From the NCBI RefSeq assembly GCF_020497125.1, contig NC_059080.1, positions 47,433,563-47,497,562 of the forward strand: a stretch of DNA of 64,000 nt, written 5' to 3'. A program made the position numbers and the translations under genes. Source of the DNA: Mauremys mutica. Taxonomy: Eukaryota > Chordata > Testudines > Geoemydidae. Each line of letters begins with the position of its first letter. The first letter of the stretch is position 1. Shown one piece after another: positions 10,261-23,126 of the stretch. Below the pieces are notes generated by a model. It saw nothing but the letters and a program-made list of their open reading frames with translations, had not been told where the DNA came from and did not search any database.

Positions 10261-12640
10261 GACCCCCAGTATTTACATGTATTTAACATATTTTGATATA
10301 TAAACTATGCCGTTCCAGAGTGTTTACAGGGCATCTACATTGTTCAATGAAGCATGTAAAATTGAGCACGTAATTCCCACATTTTTCTATTTCCAAAACC
10401 AAGTGTCCACCTCTCCTTAGCCAAAGGAAAGGTTACCATAGTTGGGACTTGAAATGTTTGGCCCATACTGAACAGTCTTCCAGATAATCCCTAAAATGAC
10501 TGTACCACCAAGTATCATGCAATTTAAGACCATTGTGTTTACTGTTGTACATACAGTGAGTGAGATTCTGTGCCATACATTCAGGGTACCACAAAAACTT
10601 GTATGGGCTGCAGTGGTTAATCCCTCCAATTAAAAAGTAATTCATTATGTTTCTCATCTGCTTAAAAAAAGCACTTTTCCCTCCCTGGCTTCACTCTACC
10701 TTGTCCTATAACAGACTAAGGTGCAGTTTTTCCCCATGGTGTCCCCAATGTTTTGTTTCCTTCTTTCTCACTACTTCCCATCCGCCTCTTTCTCTCTCCC
10801 AGTCCACCTCTCCCCTGTAGCCAGCTCACTCACCAACTCTCACACCCACCCCTCAGCAGAAGTGAGCACAGCAGAAAATCTGCCCCCGATCTCAAGTTTA
10901 TTCTTAAATCAAGTTTTCCTGCTCGTTGATTTACAAAATCAGTGATTTAAATCAATCCATTCTTTCTAAAACTAGATATAAAACAGCAAGAAATGACCCA
11001 AAAAGGGTAGGATTGAGAGGTTGTGGGAAGAGATACAGAATATGATATATGTTCTAACTACCTACACATCTAGCTAATTCCTTTGTTTGTAAACTGCTTT
11101 TATAAATAGTAAATACAGAAATTGACATTTTTTGAAGGGCAATGTAAGGGAGCAGTCCAGCAATCTTTCAACAAGTAAAAGCCAATGACTGCTACTGTCT
11201 ACATTTATTTAGAAAGTTACTTGCAAGTTTGATAACATGCAAGGCAGAAAGCCAGCTTTCTCACAGACTAATTACTGGTGGTGCAAGCAGATATACCATT
11301 TTGAGTAGCTGTTTAAAAGAGATAAAGAGACCCAAGAAAATGAAAACAAAAAGTGAAGCTACAGACTTCAAAACTATTAAAAGTGAAGGCTGTTGAGTTA
11401 CTATGTGAAATATATCTATGAGCAGGGTATATAAAATGGGTCTCTGATCAGTGTGATGTTATTTTTGACAACGTAACTGGTTTAGAAGGTGGGAGGGACT
11501 TCAATAGGATATTACATAGACACGTCCGGAGGACTGGACCCTTATTAAGTTAAGAGAAAAAAATATCTTCAGAACAGAGCTGAAGTCGAGAATGTTACTT
11601 TAATAGTCCATTTCTGATATTTTCATTTAAAAAAAAAACTGCAAACTTCATGACTTTTTAGCATTTAAGGTTCCAAAAACAACCTTAACTCTGTCCCCTT
11701 GTTTCAATCAATGCTTATATTGGCCCCGAGCTTGCAAATATTCACACATGTGCTTAAGCACCTCACATCCTGGGCCTTAGAGGTTATTAGAAAAAATATT
11801 TGAAGTCTACTGAAGAGGTCGTAAGTCTCAATTAAAAAATGTCTGACAAAATAAGTATTCTAAAGACAAAACTCCTCTGGTTCAAGAGGTTTTAAGAAAG
11901 ATAAGTCCAAAGCAGAAGCTACTTACCAAAATCTGATCTCTGAAATCCCACTAATCAATAAACATGCAAAATTGATGAATATTTATTTCTGTACATTTAA
12001 TACTGCACAAACTTAAATGAGAGAACTTTTACTTTATAATTTGGCTTGTTTTGGTTATTTATTATAGGCAAGGCTGGTATCACTGCCTGTTAAGGCTGCT
12101 CCACACTTCCGATTACAAGACCCTATTTTTACTTGCTTATAACTTTGCCCAACTTCAGCCTTAGAGTTGAAATTTTCCATTTGGATGTCAGACTCAAGCT
12201 GAATTTTTCTGGAAAATTTTAGCCAAAATGGTTCAGCTATTTCCAAGAACAAGACTACTGAAAAATTCATTTTGCCCCCCATGTTAATTTTTGAGAGCTG
12301 TTCTTTTAAATGCTCTATCGCCTCTCTGCTTTGGAGAAGGGACTTGAAATTTGGCAGGTGTTAGCCTTTGTGTCAAAGATGTATCTTTGGCCACCCTCAT
12401 GAAAACCATGCAAATTATAACCCTTTTTTGGAAGGGTGCAGTGAGGGAGGAAACTGCAATTTGCATATGCTCAGTAGAGACTGATTTTTAGCAGCTAATA
12501 TTTCCAAAGATTCCATTTTCACTGCATGCTCCATCCCCTCCCTGCTCCCATATGTGACTGCACTGCATACTGGCCATCCCCAGAGAGTGACTGAATATGC
12601 ACTAGCCTTGGGTTACAGGGGCTCAGGACTTACCCTGTAA
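10261..12640. other. Intronic sequence with no recognisable gene
   Basis: No exon-like segment, transposon coding region or clear repeat structure was found. It is AT-rich and sits in the large SLAIN-like intron. The stretch at about 12055-12500 has a uniform, gene-poor look and may be an old interspersed repeat, but nothing identifies it. Confidence 0.4.
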
Positions 12641-14540
12641 TAGCTCCTCTAGACCGGGACCAGGCACTTAAACTCAGTTCAGGAACCCAATAGCTTCTGT
12701 CCTCTCAATAACCTCCCTGCTGGCATCCAGGAAGCATGGAGAAAGTTGCAATCTAATTCAAATACACAAATGAAAAGCCAGTCCAAAGGGGGAGAGAAAG
12801 TAATAGACTGGGACAAATCGTCTGATGAGATTTGGAATTGGGGACGAGGGTGGGTGAGAAGGAAACTGACACTGGGAGTTGGAACAGGGCAGGCTACCAC
12901 TGTTTGGGTAAGGCTCGGGGAAGAGGGGGAGACTAAAACTAGGGCCCTGGTGGGGGAGGGAGGGAGGGAATGGAGGAAGAATGAGGAAAGGAGGTTGTGA
13001 TGCTCTGTACCTTGGGGGAACACCCAGCACCCCCATGTTCATCCTTGTAAAATGATTGTGTGGTATCCAATGCAAAGTTTGTGATGTTGGCTGTCTTCGG
13101 AAGGCTCATGATGCACCAAGCATTTTTGTTATAGAGATGTTATAGTAATTGTTCTTACAGTAATGTTATAGTTTATAATGTCATGTATATAGTTATGAGG
13201 CTGAAAATGTGTTTTCATGGCTTAAAATAAGCCTAGGCAAAAACTCTCCAAGAGCAGAGAGTCAGTTCACACCTCATCAGGGCATGTATAGGACAAACCC
13301 AGCCCAGCCTCACAGGAACAAAGGACGCTGGCCTAGGCAGCGACAAAAGTATCTGTTGGACTCTCGAGTGAGTCACCCCCCCTTCCTTGGTCAGTCAAGG
13401 ACCATGATGAGATAATGCTCACCTGACTTTGGGGGGGGGGGGGAAGAGAGAAAGGGTGCAAAGCCAAGAGGGAAGGAAGAACATGATAAAAGGGAGACAT
13501 TTGCCATGCTCTTCCTCTCACTTCCACCTCCATCTACAGACACCAAGCGACTGATCAAAGGGGAGAGCCTGGCTGAAGGACAACCAGCCAGCCTGTGGTG
13601 AAAAGCATCTAAGTTTGTAAGGACATCGAAAGTGTTAAGATCAGCTTAGAATGCGTTTTGCTTTTATTTCATTTGACCAAATCTGATGCATTATGCTTTG
13701 ACTTATAATCAGTTAAAATTTATCTTTGTAGTTAATAAATCTGTTTATTCTACCTGAAGCAGTGCGTTTGGTTTGAGCCATGTCAGAGACTTCCCTTAGG
13801 ATAAAAAGCCTGATACATATACATTTCTTTGTTAAATTGACTAACTCATAAGCTTGCAGCGTCTAGTGGGCATAACTGGACACTGCAAGATGGAGGTTCC
13901 TAGGGTTGTGTCTGGGACCAGAGATATTGGCTAGTGTCATTTGGTTGCACAATCCAAGGATTAGCTTACATGCCAGAAGCTGTGCATGAACAGCCCAGGA
14001 GTGGAGGTTCTCACAGCAGTGCAGGGTAAGGCTGGCTCCCAGAGTCAAGGATTGGAGTGACCTAGCAGATCATTAGTCCAGATAACACCAGAGGGGAACG
14101 TCATAGAGGGGAGGAAAGAATTGACAAGGATCAGGGATATGGAGGGAAAAATGAAGCTGGTTGGGTAAAGAGACTGGACAAGAAGTGGATTTCCCTCTCC
14201 TCCAACCCTAGATTGGATGAGAAGCCTGGCCAAGGTGACTGGGAGTCCGTGGGGTTGGAGGAGAAGACAGATTTAATGAGAAGCCATGAGGGGAGTGGAA
14301 CTGGGACTGCGTGGGCAAGAATAGACAGACTAGGATTAGAAGTCTCAGGGTTAGAGACTAGGATGGCAAGAAGAATGAGACAAGGATAAGGAGCCAGGGG
14401 TGGGGAAGAGACAGGACTAGGATAAGAAAAGTTTGGAGAGGACAGGGCAGAAGAGTCTGTCCTCACTAGAGCACAATCCCTTCCGGAACTTGGAATGGCA
14501 CTTGAGTACCACCATTCCTCCGCTGTCAACCACTATCTGT
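12641..14540. repeat. G/A-rich degenerate repeat block split by a solo LTR
   Basis: Purine-rich, loosely repetitive sequence (AGGAAGAATGAGGAAAGGAG and variants; later GGATAAG/GGATTAG units) occurs on both sides of the LTR at 12996-14105. The two flanks look like one original block opened by the insertion. Open frames here on either strand follow from the purine bias and are not genes. Confidence 0.4.
12996..14105 (+). mobile_element. Solo LTR (about 1.1 kb)
   Basis: It begins TGTGATGCTCTGTACC and ends GGGGAACGTCATA; the expected CA end appears mutated to TA. A polyadenylation signal (AATAAA, in TTAATAAATCTG) lies at about 13734, followed by the U5-like part. The 5 bp on the left are GAGGT and on the right GAGGG, a 5-bp target duplication with one mismatch. 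It contains a run of 14 Gs near 13430. No viral gene adjoins it, so recombination between LTRs probably removed the interior. Confidence 0.65.
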
Positions 14541-15986
14541 GAAACCCACTAGCAAAAGATTTCTCATCTCCTTCTAGTGCTGGTCTCCAGAGAGCATGAT
14601 CACCTACTATTGCTATCAATTACTCCATTAGCTCAAGCAGTGGAGTTCTGTGTAGTAGATCTAAAGGTTCCAACTCTACTGATGAACCATGCAGATGTAA
14701 ATGTAATGCTAAAAAAATATTAAGGTTGCAGAGTCAAACACTCAAAAGTTAAATGTCAGATTAAAGTTGCCCGTGCAACCTTAATTTGGCCCCCTTGTGC
14801 ACATACATTAGGATTCATCTTTAATTACATGATCGTGCGTTATTTTTTCCACAAGACCTCTGCCTCATTCAGTGGACAGGATAGACAGTGTTCACTTAAT
14901 AAGTATCTAACCAATATTTTGTTTTATCCTCATTGTTCAGGTCTTAATTACAGTAAGCTGTTCTCTTCTATAAACCCCACCCTGCCGTAAAGGCAGAATT
15001 ATTAATTTCCTCATGGACATTTCTATGGTGCTAGGTATTTGAGTACTTCTTAAACATTAATTTATCTTCACAAAAAATATGTGCGATGAGGGGGTATTAG
15101 CTTCATTTTATAGATTAGGACCAGAGGCACAGAAATCCATTAATTCTGGGTTCCCAATTTGAGAGAGGACATGATTTTTCAGAGTACTTAACATTATATT
15201 GCACTTTATGTATTCAGACAGTTCCCACTGACATCAGCTGCAGTTGAGTGCTCAGTACTGATTAGTCAAATCAGACCCCCGGGTCTCAAGATGGGCACTC
15301 AGAAAATGAGAGCCACATAATTAGAGACCATCTCTGACAAGTTTGGTTTCAGTGACTAGCTGTGTAGCAGAGGCAGGGATAGAAACCAATTCTCCAGGGC
15401 AGAAGTTAACCAACAAAGATGAGAGCATCCTTTCACTTCCTGCAATCCCGCCTTACTCACTAGACACCATCCAATTTCTGCAAGAAATGAGACAGGAGTC
15501 CTACAGACAACACCTTTCTTTGCTAGACAACCCTGATTCATTCCCAGAACACTGTGTAATCCTGTGCACTGAATGAGGCAGGAACCCTGTGGAAACCAAA
15601 TAGTATGTGATCATGTAATTAAAGACTGTATCATAATGCATACGCAGTAGGGGTCCAAATTAATGACTGCACAAGCAACTTTAATGCCAGCATTTCCCAA
15701 CTTGTGTGTGCTTGTCCTGCAACCTAACGTTTTTAATGCAGTTTTCTGTATGTTCTATAAAATCTATTTTAGAATTTCTTATTTTTAAAGTGTGACTCAC
15801 TTCAGCATTAGACAAACTTAACAAGAGAACGTGTCAAAAGGATTGTACTAATCAGTATTCCTAAAATTATAAAAAACCAAGACTTTTTTATACTCATGAG
15901 ACTCACCACCAATGCTACTGTATAACAAGATTTTAACGTATATATTTAACACAGAACAGGAAAAGAAAAGCCTATAGCTAATAGCC
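14541..15986. other. Intronic sequence with no recognisable gene
   Basis: AT-rich sequence, with the small open frame at 15343-15576 unsupported by family features or splice sites. I see no repeat ends or coding exons here. Confidence 0.35.
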
Positions 15987-16620
15987 TGTGACAAAGTTCC
16001 TCCTCTACCTTGGTGGGTCCTGCGCTTATTGGCGGATTTGCTCGCCTCACAGAATCACCATGTGGGTCGGGAAACTGCCCAGAGACCTTCCCCTCTGGTA
16101 GAAACCACAGTCCAGGTCAATTTCTCCTGTGTCTGATCAGGAGTTGAGAGGTTTGGGGGGAAACTCAGGCCCGCTCTCTACTCCGGGTTCCAGCCCAGGG
16201 CCCTGTGGACTGCAGCTGTCTATAGTGCCTCCTGGTACAGTTGCATGACAGCTACAACTCCCTGGGCTACTTCCCCATGGCCTCCTCCCAAAACCTTCTT
16301 TATCCTCACCACAGGACCTTCCTCCTGGTGTCTGATAATGCTTGTACTTCTCAGTCCTCCAGCAGTATGTCTTCTCACTCTCAGCTCTTCGTACCTCTTG
16401 CTCCCAGCTCCTCGCATGCACACCACAAACTGAAGTGAGGTCCTTTTTAAACTCAGGTGCCCTGATTAGCCAGCCTGTCTTAATTGATTCTAGCAGGTTC
16501 CTGATTACTCTAGTGCAGCCCCTGCTCTGGTTACTCAGGGAACAGAAGACTACTCATCCAGTGACCAGTATATTTGCTCTCTACCAGACTCCTGTACTTC
16601 ACTGGTCTGGGTCTGTCACA
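15987..16620. mobile_element. LTR-like or long-TIR element (TGTGACA...TGTCACA)
   Basis: The segment starts TGTGACAAAGTTCC and ends GGTCTGTCACA. The ends fit the TG...CA rule for LTRs and also form a 7-bp inverted repeat. Composition differs sharply from the AT-rich flanks. No clear target duplication was found; the flanks instead share GCCTATA-type motifs. No polyadenylation signal stands out. It could be a solo LTR or a DNA element, and I cannot decide. Open frames inside are on both strands and unsupported. Confidence 0.45.
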
Positions 16621-19600
16621 AGGCCTATAAGCCTATAGCCATAAAATAAGAGTTGAAGTAGATACACTGACCTAGAAATCTAGAATTTTTAATTAAATGT
16701 ACTGCTTTAGACACACTTTGATACATACTTAAATCCAGTTACTAGTACAATACCCTAAATTCAAAGTTATTTCATTAGCTCTCTTTTTAATCTATACATT
16801 TGATTATTGTTATGATAATCTATGGAAGTTTGCACAGAAAGAAACATGCCCTATCACCCACACAGGAAAGTGCATTTTAATATACAACAATACGTTTGGG
16901 CATACTGTTATTGGCACAGTGTGATTAGTCTCATGCTTTCAGTCATCTAAACAGTGGAACTCCAAGACAAGTTCATCCCCCAAAATTGCTTGTTATTCTA
17001 ACAGAATTGTTTGGCAGACAAAAACCTGAATGATTGAAACTATATAAATGATATAAATTTGTCAGTACTATTTCTGAAATCAGTACTTGTGGAGTTGTTA
17101 TACCAAAAAAAAAAAAAAAGTAGCATTGCTATATTTCCTAAAGAAGCTATTTTTAAAAATTCAGTTGACTAATTTAAGCCTCCTGTTAAATTAGGCATTC
17201 ATGACACCAACCACATGGGAGACCCCCTTGAAGATTACAGCGAGTTGCCACCTTGCTTTAATCTTTGAGTCTATTTCCAGCTTGCAGGTACTGTCAAAGT
17301 CTTGTGCTGAATTCTTCTAATGCTCAAACATGCTATAATATCCAAGCAGTAAGGGCAAGCTATGTTCAGAATTTTAACATTAACTATTTTTTGCTATTTT
17401 CATACATACAAAATCCTCACACCACCTCTCACACCCACCCACCCAGGCCAACATGTTCAAAAGTGCCTACTAATTTTTGTGCCTCAGATTCTGGATGCCC
17501 TACTTGAGATGCCGTAAAGGGTGCCAATTTTCAGGGCTGGGTTTCTCAGCACTTTCTGAAAATCAGGCCCATTCAGGCATTTCAAACTAGGTACCCAAAA
17601 AAATCAAGGCACAAAAATTATGTTTCTTGTTTTGAAAGTCTTTGCCAGTTTTATTAAAATTTAACTAAAATTTAGCTCTTCCCATATCCCACATTTTTAA
17701 GTTGACCTACAGAACATAGGCTAGTGAAATACAAAGAGAAGTCTGATTAGTTCCCTCTAAACACTAGTGATCTATAATTTTTAGTGTGAAAATATCATCT
17801 TCTCCTTGTCCCTCTTACTCAGACTTTTCCTTATTTTACTTCCATCTTTTTAGGCGGCAAAAGATATACCTGAGTAACACTGGCACACAAACTGAAATAC
17901 CACCCTATTTATGCAGATGAAATGCCATCTGAGATCAACTGTAGATAACTAGCTTTAAGTAGTTTTCTGGATTAACTACCTTTGCTCACAAGTATAGTAA
18001 TCCTCACATTTGGTGTGAACAGTGACTTAAGATGGTCACCACTAACAGAAAGTGTAGCAATGCCAGTTTCATTAAAAACTGTCAAATCCATTTTATATTT
18101 GGTGACAAATGTTTCTAACCCTATGAACTCTCTCTGAATCATAGGTTGTATCAGCTGGAGTTGTCAGAATATGTAGGCAAGCTCTTACATGCCAACTTAT
18201 CCTATGGCACTACAGAACTGTGGTTAACACTGAAAAAGACAGTCAACCTTTATTTTTCCCCTCTCAAATACCTCTACCTGAAGCTGTGACATTTGCTTCC
18301 TAGAGTTTTATCTGCAAAACTCGAAGTCTTTGCAGTGCTTCAACAACATCATGATTAAATGGACTGTGCATATGAGCAACCACACAAAGTTACATTACTA
18401 TTCAAATTTAGCTTTTAAGACTACCTATTGATCTTGTTAAAAAGACAGCATAAGATATTAATAAACTGACAGTATATGAAAAGGAATATTTAGCATAAGC
18501 CTTTTTTTCTTTAGTAGCATGAAAATGACTAACTGGAATCCCAACATTTCACATTGGCAATCCAGGTACATTAGAATGCACTTCTTTCCCTACTACAATA
18601 CAAGGAAATTCATGTACACACACTTCTTTGCGGGAGAAACCACTACAAGATATCCAACCTCCTGTGCCTCAGATCTACTAGCCAACAGCAAACAAAGGGC
18701 CTAATTCGTTATTTCCCTGCACCTTGCAACCATTGTGCTGTGTGGATGAAAAATGCTAGCATTCTAATTGCTAGCATTTTATACTCACTTTGCACCATTC
18801 TAAGTGATTAAACAAAGAACCTATTCTGATCCCGTTTATTCAAATAAAGTATAAAACAAAAATAGTGTAAGTTTGGAATAATGCCACAGAAATCAATGGA
18901 GTTACACTGGCGTAAGAAGTAGGGAGAGTTCAAAATCAGACCCAAAATGCAGGGCAAAAATGAAGTGGGCTATAATTATTAACTGTATAGGAAATGTTTA
19001 GATTTGCCTGTTAATCTCAACATTAGTGATTTTAAGGTCCAGATTTACAAAGGAATTTAGGGGCCTAAAGATGCAGGCAGCTAGTAGAATTCACAAAACC
19101 ACATAAATAGGTTTAAAAAAAATCCAAACAGAACCACAGCACTAGTACAATGCTGCAAGACTTGCATACAAAAACAATTGTAGAGAAACATTTAAATTTC
19201 AAACAAAGAATTCACTGGCATTCTAAGAAGTTGCGTAGAAATATCAGTCTCAGTTTATTTAAAGGGACACTGTCAGGTTCATTTAGGTTTATAAATCCTT
19301 GTTTCTGCAAAATCTTTCTGACTTAAATATGTATAAATTGCACTGAACAGTTACTACAGAGAAGGCAAATTCACCACTCCGGAAAATTTGGCACACACTG
19401 CTAAAATAAATTACTGAAACTGTGAGAACCTAACACTTATTTCCTTAACTTGTAAAATGTTCAGTGTAGATTTGATAGAAATAAGCCTTTACTGAATAAC
19501 TAAACATCAGACTGGATTAAAAAACTACTTTATGAAGCACATTTCTTTTAGCTCTACTTTGAATTTACATCTGTTCTGCAGATGAACTGGTTAATGAAAC

Positions 19601-20179
19601 GGCCTAAAATGTAGTTTGCAGTGTAGTTGTAGCTGCGTCAGTCCCAAAAGCTTGTCTCTCTCACCAACAGAGCTTATTCAATAAAAGCTATTAATTCACC
19701 CACCTTGTCTCTCAAAAAGATAGCTTGAAAGGAATAATCACAAATAAGTCACGAAGTAAACAAAAAGCACCACTACATGAGCACATTGTGGAAAAAGTGC
19801 ATTACATTAAAAATGCTATTATATTTTCAACTCATCCTGTAGATTTTACATCAGGGTAAATCACAGTGATTTAAATCAGTGATCACCAAGCCTTGATTTT
19901 AATTAACTTTTTCATTTCCAGTCTTCAGTTGTTTTCTAAACAAAAGTGCATTCTCACTGACTGATATAACCATTGAAACATGTTGATTTACAACTAAATA
20001 GAGCCTTTCCACTAGATTTGGTACATCTTTTTGCTACTTAAAAGGGTACACTTACAATTATATACATTTATTCAAACAATTATATAGCTTAATATTTCCA
20101 GATTCTTATTAATTGTACATTTTTAATGTTAGAAAATTGTGAATGATATATTGCTTATTTACTAAATTAAGTTTTGCTC
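16621..20179. other. Intronic sequence with old repeat traces
   Basis: Mostly AT-rich sequence without recognisable exons. Traces of old repeats occur: a CTGAAAATCAGGCCC motif near 17557, and at about 19618-19730 a segment shared with 38.2 kb (listed separately). The frame at 18519-18704 has no support as a gene. Confidence 0.4.
19618..19730. repeat. Interspersed repeat shared with 38.2 kb
   Basis: The segment contains AAGCTTGTCTCTCTCACCAA followed by CAGAGCTTATTCAATAAAAG. The sequence at 38215-38312 has the corresponding CTCTCTCACCAACAG and TTGGTCCAATAAAATATATT. The two are clearly the same repeat family, with more of the left side kept at 38.2 kb. Class unknown; no coding capacity. Confidence 0.5.
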
Positions 20180-20655
20180 AAGATTAAGCCCGTGACCTGT
20201 CCATGACTTTTACTAAAAATACCCAACTAAAACTGGGAGGGGCAGGGGGGCACTCAAGGGGCACCGCGGGTGCTGGGGCCGGGGGGGATTGGTAGGGCTG
20301 GGGCAGGCTCCCTGTCCAGCTCCTGAGAAGTGGCAACCCCAGCTCTTTAGCTCTGCCCCAAGCCCCGGTTCTGCAGCTCCCATTGGACCAATGGGAGCTG
20401 CAAGGGTGGTGTTTGGCTGCCGGCAGAGGCAGCATGTGGAGCTTCGGGAGGTGAGCCCCCCCTCCAGGTAAGCACTCCCCCCAAACTCCTGCTGCTGGGG
20501 GTCAAGGGGGCCCCCGAGACTGCCCCAGCAGCAGCCGGTGCACATGGTCCAGGGGCTGCCCAAGCTGCTCAGGCGGCTCCTGGGCCAGCCGCAAGAGGCT
20601 GCTGCAGAAGTCATGGATTCCGTGACTTCCATGACACACACAGAGCCTTACTTAT
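20180..20655. mobile_element. MITE, same family as 3.1 kb copy
   Basis: The left side has CCGTGACCTGTCCATGACTT then TTACTAAAAATACCC; the right side has GATTCCGTGACTTCCATGAC and ends ACAGAGCCTTA, the inverse of TAAGGCTCTGT. The copy at 3099-3367 has the same hairpin and end. The interior is very GC-rich, and its two overlapping open frames are composition artefacts. Superfamily undetermined. Confidence 0.5.
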
Positions 20656-20858
20656 GATATGTTCTGACATGCTACATTAGGATGGTAACCGGAATTTATT
20701 TTTATTAAAACAACCTTAAATGCTTTGGATACATAAACTTCTCTTATCAAAAGATATTTTACATTTGCAACTAAATGATTTATTAAACAGAGTGATTAGC
20801 TGTAGTTAGTGAATTAAACTAAATTATTTTCAGCTCAGCCTGGGAAATTTTTCAAATA

Positions 20859-21080
20859 CAGGTCTGCCGCATCTTACGCGCATTTAACATGCGCGATTTC
20901 AGCTTTACACGGTTGGCAAAAACAAAAACAAAAAAAGAGAAAAATAACAATTTAAATACTGTTTCTGTAGTGCGGGAGATTCTGCCCACCATTCAACTCA
21001 ATGTAATTTTGACTATAAGCGGTTTTCGCTTTACGCACTAACTGCGGAACGGAACACCCACGTAAGGTGAGACAGACCTG
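20859..21080. mobile_element. Tc1/mariner-class (Tigger/pogo-like) MITE
   Basis: Ends are CAGGTCTGCCGCATCTTACG and, inverted, CAGGTCTGTCTCACCTTACG, and the element is flanked by TA on both sides (20857-20858 and 21081-21082). TA duplication and this kind of terminal repeat fit the pogo/Tigger branch of Tc1/mariner. At 222 bp it cannot encode a transposase. The subterminal parts (TTACGCGCATTTAAC, GCTTTACGCAC) are themselves partly inverted. Confidence 0.7.
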
Positions 21081-22237
21081 TATGCCTCAGTTTAAGTTGG
21101 CTAGAGCTTAAATTCATACTCGCTTAAATTTCTTGAAAATGTAACAGTCTCCTAACTTATTTAGGCTGCCCTATTATGTCATATTTATAAAACTAAACCT
21201 CAAAAGTTAGATATTTTTCCCTCTTTCTTTATAAAGAAAAGCAGACTTTAATTCATAGTTTTTGACAGAGACTCGTGGTTTCAGCATGTTTGTTTGTTTT
21301 TAAAGCGATATTATAAGTAGGTTAGGCCTTGACATGCTTTGTGTTAAATTCAGATTTCATTTTAAACATAGTTCAAAGAACAAAAGGAAACATCTATTTT
21401 TTTTTTAAATCCACCCTGTTTTACAAGCAAAATCAGATCTGTTAAGGGATTTTAGAAGCAGTATTTTCAGCGGCACTTATTCCTCTATTCTACTTGAAAG
21501 AAGCACACCTTTGTGTCTTTAAAAGCATATATGTCACTGTTTACAGGAACAAAGTTAGACCTACCTGTTTAGGTCCATAAGCATACACGCAGATGAACCA
21601 GGTAGTCTTGTGCTGAAAATGCTGGACTAGGATTCTGGAAACCTGAGTTCAGAGTCCCAGTTTTATTTCAAATATGCAACCTTGGAAAAAAGTCATTTAA
21701 TTCTCTGTCTCAGTTCGCCTACATGTAACAGTATGTCTCTACCTCACAGGAGCATTGGAGGAAAACAATCATTAAAGTTTGTGAGGTAGGTTCTAGACTG
21801 ATGAGGGTCAAGCATGTAATAAATAGAACATGGTCATCTACATACCTATTACACTTCCCCCATGTTGGCAGCATTTTTACAAGTGAGTAAGCCCCTTCAT
21901 TTTCAGTTTAAACTAGGGCTGTCAAGTGATTTAAAAAATTAATCGCAATTAATCACACTGTTAAACAATAATAGAATACCATTTATTTAAATATTTTTGG
22001 ATGTTTTCTACATTTTCAAATATATTGATTGTACAGTGCTCACTTTGTATTTATTTGATTACAAGAATTTGCACTGTAAAAAAACAAAAGAAATAGTATT
22101 TTTCAATTCACCTAATTCATGATAAAGAGATTGCACTACAGTACATGTAAGTTGAACTTACAAATGTAGAATTATGTTAAAAAAATAACTGCACTCTAAA
22201 ATAATGTAAAACGTTAGAGCCTACAGTTCATTCAGTC

Positions 22238-22946
22238 CTACTTCTTGTTCAGCCAATCGCCAAGATGAACAAGTTGGTTTACATTTGCAGGAGATAATGC
22301 TGCCCGCTTCTTGTTTACAATGTCATCTGAAAGTGAGAACAGACGTTCACATGGCACTGTTGTAGCTGGTATTGCAAGATATTTACGTACCAGATGTGCT
22401 AAAGATTCATATGTCCCTTCATGCTTCAACCACCATTCCAGAAGACGTGTCCATGCTGATGACAGGTTCTGCTTGATAACGATCTAAAGCAGTGCAGTGT
22501 TCACTTTCATCATCTGAGTCAGATGCCACCAGCAATAGGTTGGTTTTTTCTTTTGGTGGTTCGGGTTCGATAGTTTCCGCATCGGAGTGTTGCTCTTTTA
22601 AGACTTCTGAAAGCTTGCTCCACACCTCGTCCCTCTCAGATTTTGGAATGCACTTCAAATTCTTAAACCTTGGATCGAAAGCTGTAGCTATCTTTAGAAA
22701 TCTCATATTGGTACCTTCTTTGTCTTCTGTCAAATTTGCAGTGAAAGTGTTCTTAAAATGAACATGTGCTGGGTAATCATCTGAGACTACTATAACATGA
22801 AATATATGGCAGAATGCAGGTAAAACAGAGCAGGGGACATACAGTTCTCCCCCAAGGAGTTCAGTCACAAATTTAATTAATGCATTTTTTTTTATAACAA
22901 GAGTCATCAGCATGGAAGCACATCCTCTGGAATGGTGCCGAAGCAT
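22238..22946 (-). pseudogene. hAT transposase fragment with C-terminal dimerisation domain
   Basis: Two minus-strand frames, 22419-22946 and 22238-22429, together give the last part of a hAT transposase, separated by one frameshift near 22430. The first has NMRFLKIATAFDPRFKNLK and a Glu/Asp-rich linker; the second has the hAT dimerisation motif YLAIPATTVPCERLFSLS followed by NKKRAALSPANVNQL. This is the ZBED-like hAT type. The zinc finger and the catalytic first half are absent, so the protein cannot have been active from this copy. Confidence 0.8.
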
Positions 22947-23126
22947 GAAGAGGCATATGAATGTTTAGTATATCTGGAATGTAAATACCTTGCAATGCTG
23001 GCTACAAAAGTGCCATGAAAATGCCAGTTCTCACTTTCTGGTGACATTGTAAATAAGAAGAGGGCAGCATTATCTCCTGTAAATGAAAACAATCTGGTTT
23101 GTCTTAGCGATTGGCTGAACAAGTAG
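22911..23126 (+). pseudogene. Second, inverted copy of the hAT transposase C-terminus
   Basis: Read on the plus strand from 22941, this gives KHEEAYECLVYLE, then after an in-frame TGA, KCQFSLSGDIVNKKRAALSP and LSDWLNK before a stop at 23124-23126. It is the same protein segment as the minus-strand copy at 22238-22429 (KHEGTYESLAHLV... DIVNKKRAALSP... LGDWLNK). It lies in the inverted right arm of the fold-back element. The minus-strand open frame over this region is only its shadow. Confidence 0.75.

Noticed and set aside
15987..16620. Firm call as a solo LTR
   Set aside because: TG...CA ends fit, but no target duplication or polyadenylation signal was found, so it is kept as LTR-like only.
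22907..23122. Minus-strand frame at the right arm of the 21.9 kb hAT as transposase N-terminus
   Set aside because: The plus strand here encodes an inverted copy of the transposase C-terminus; the minus frame is its shadow.
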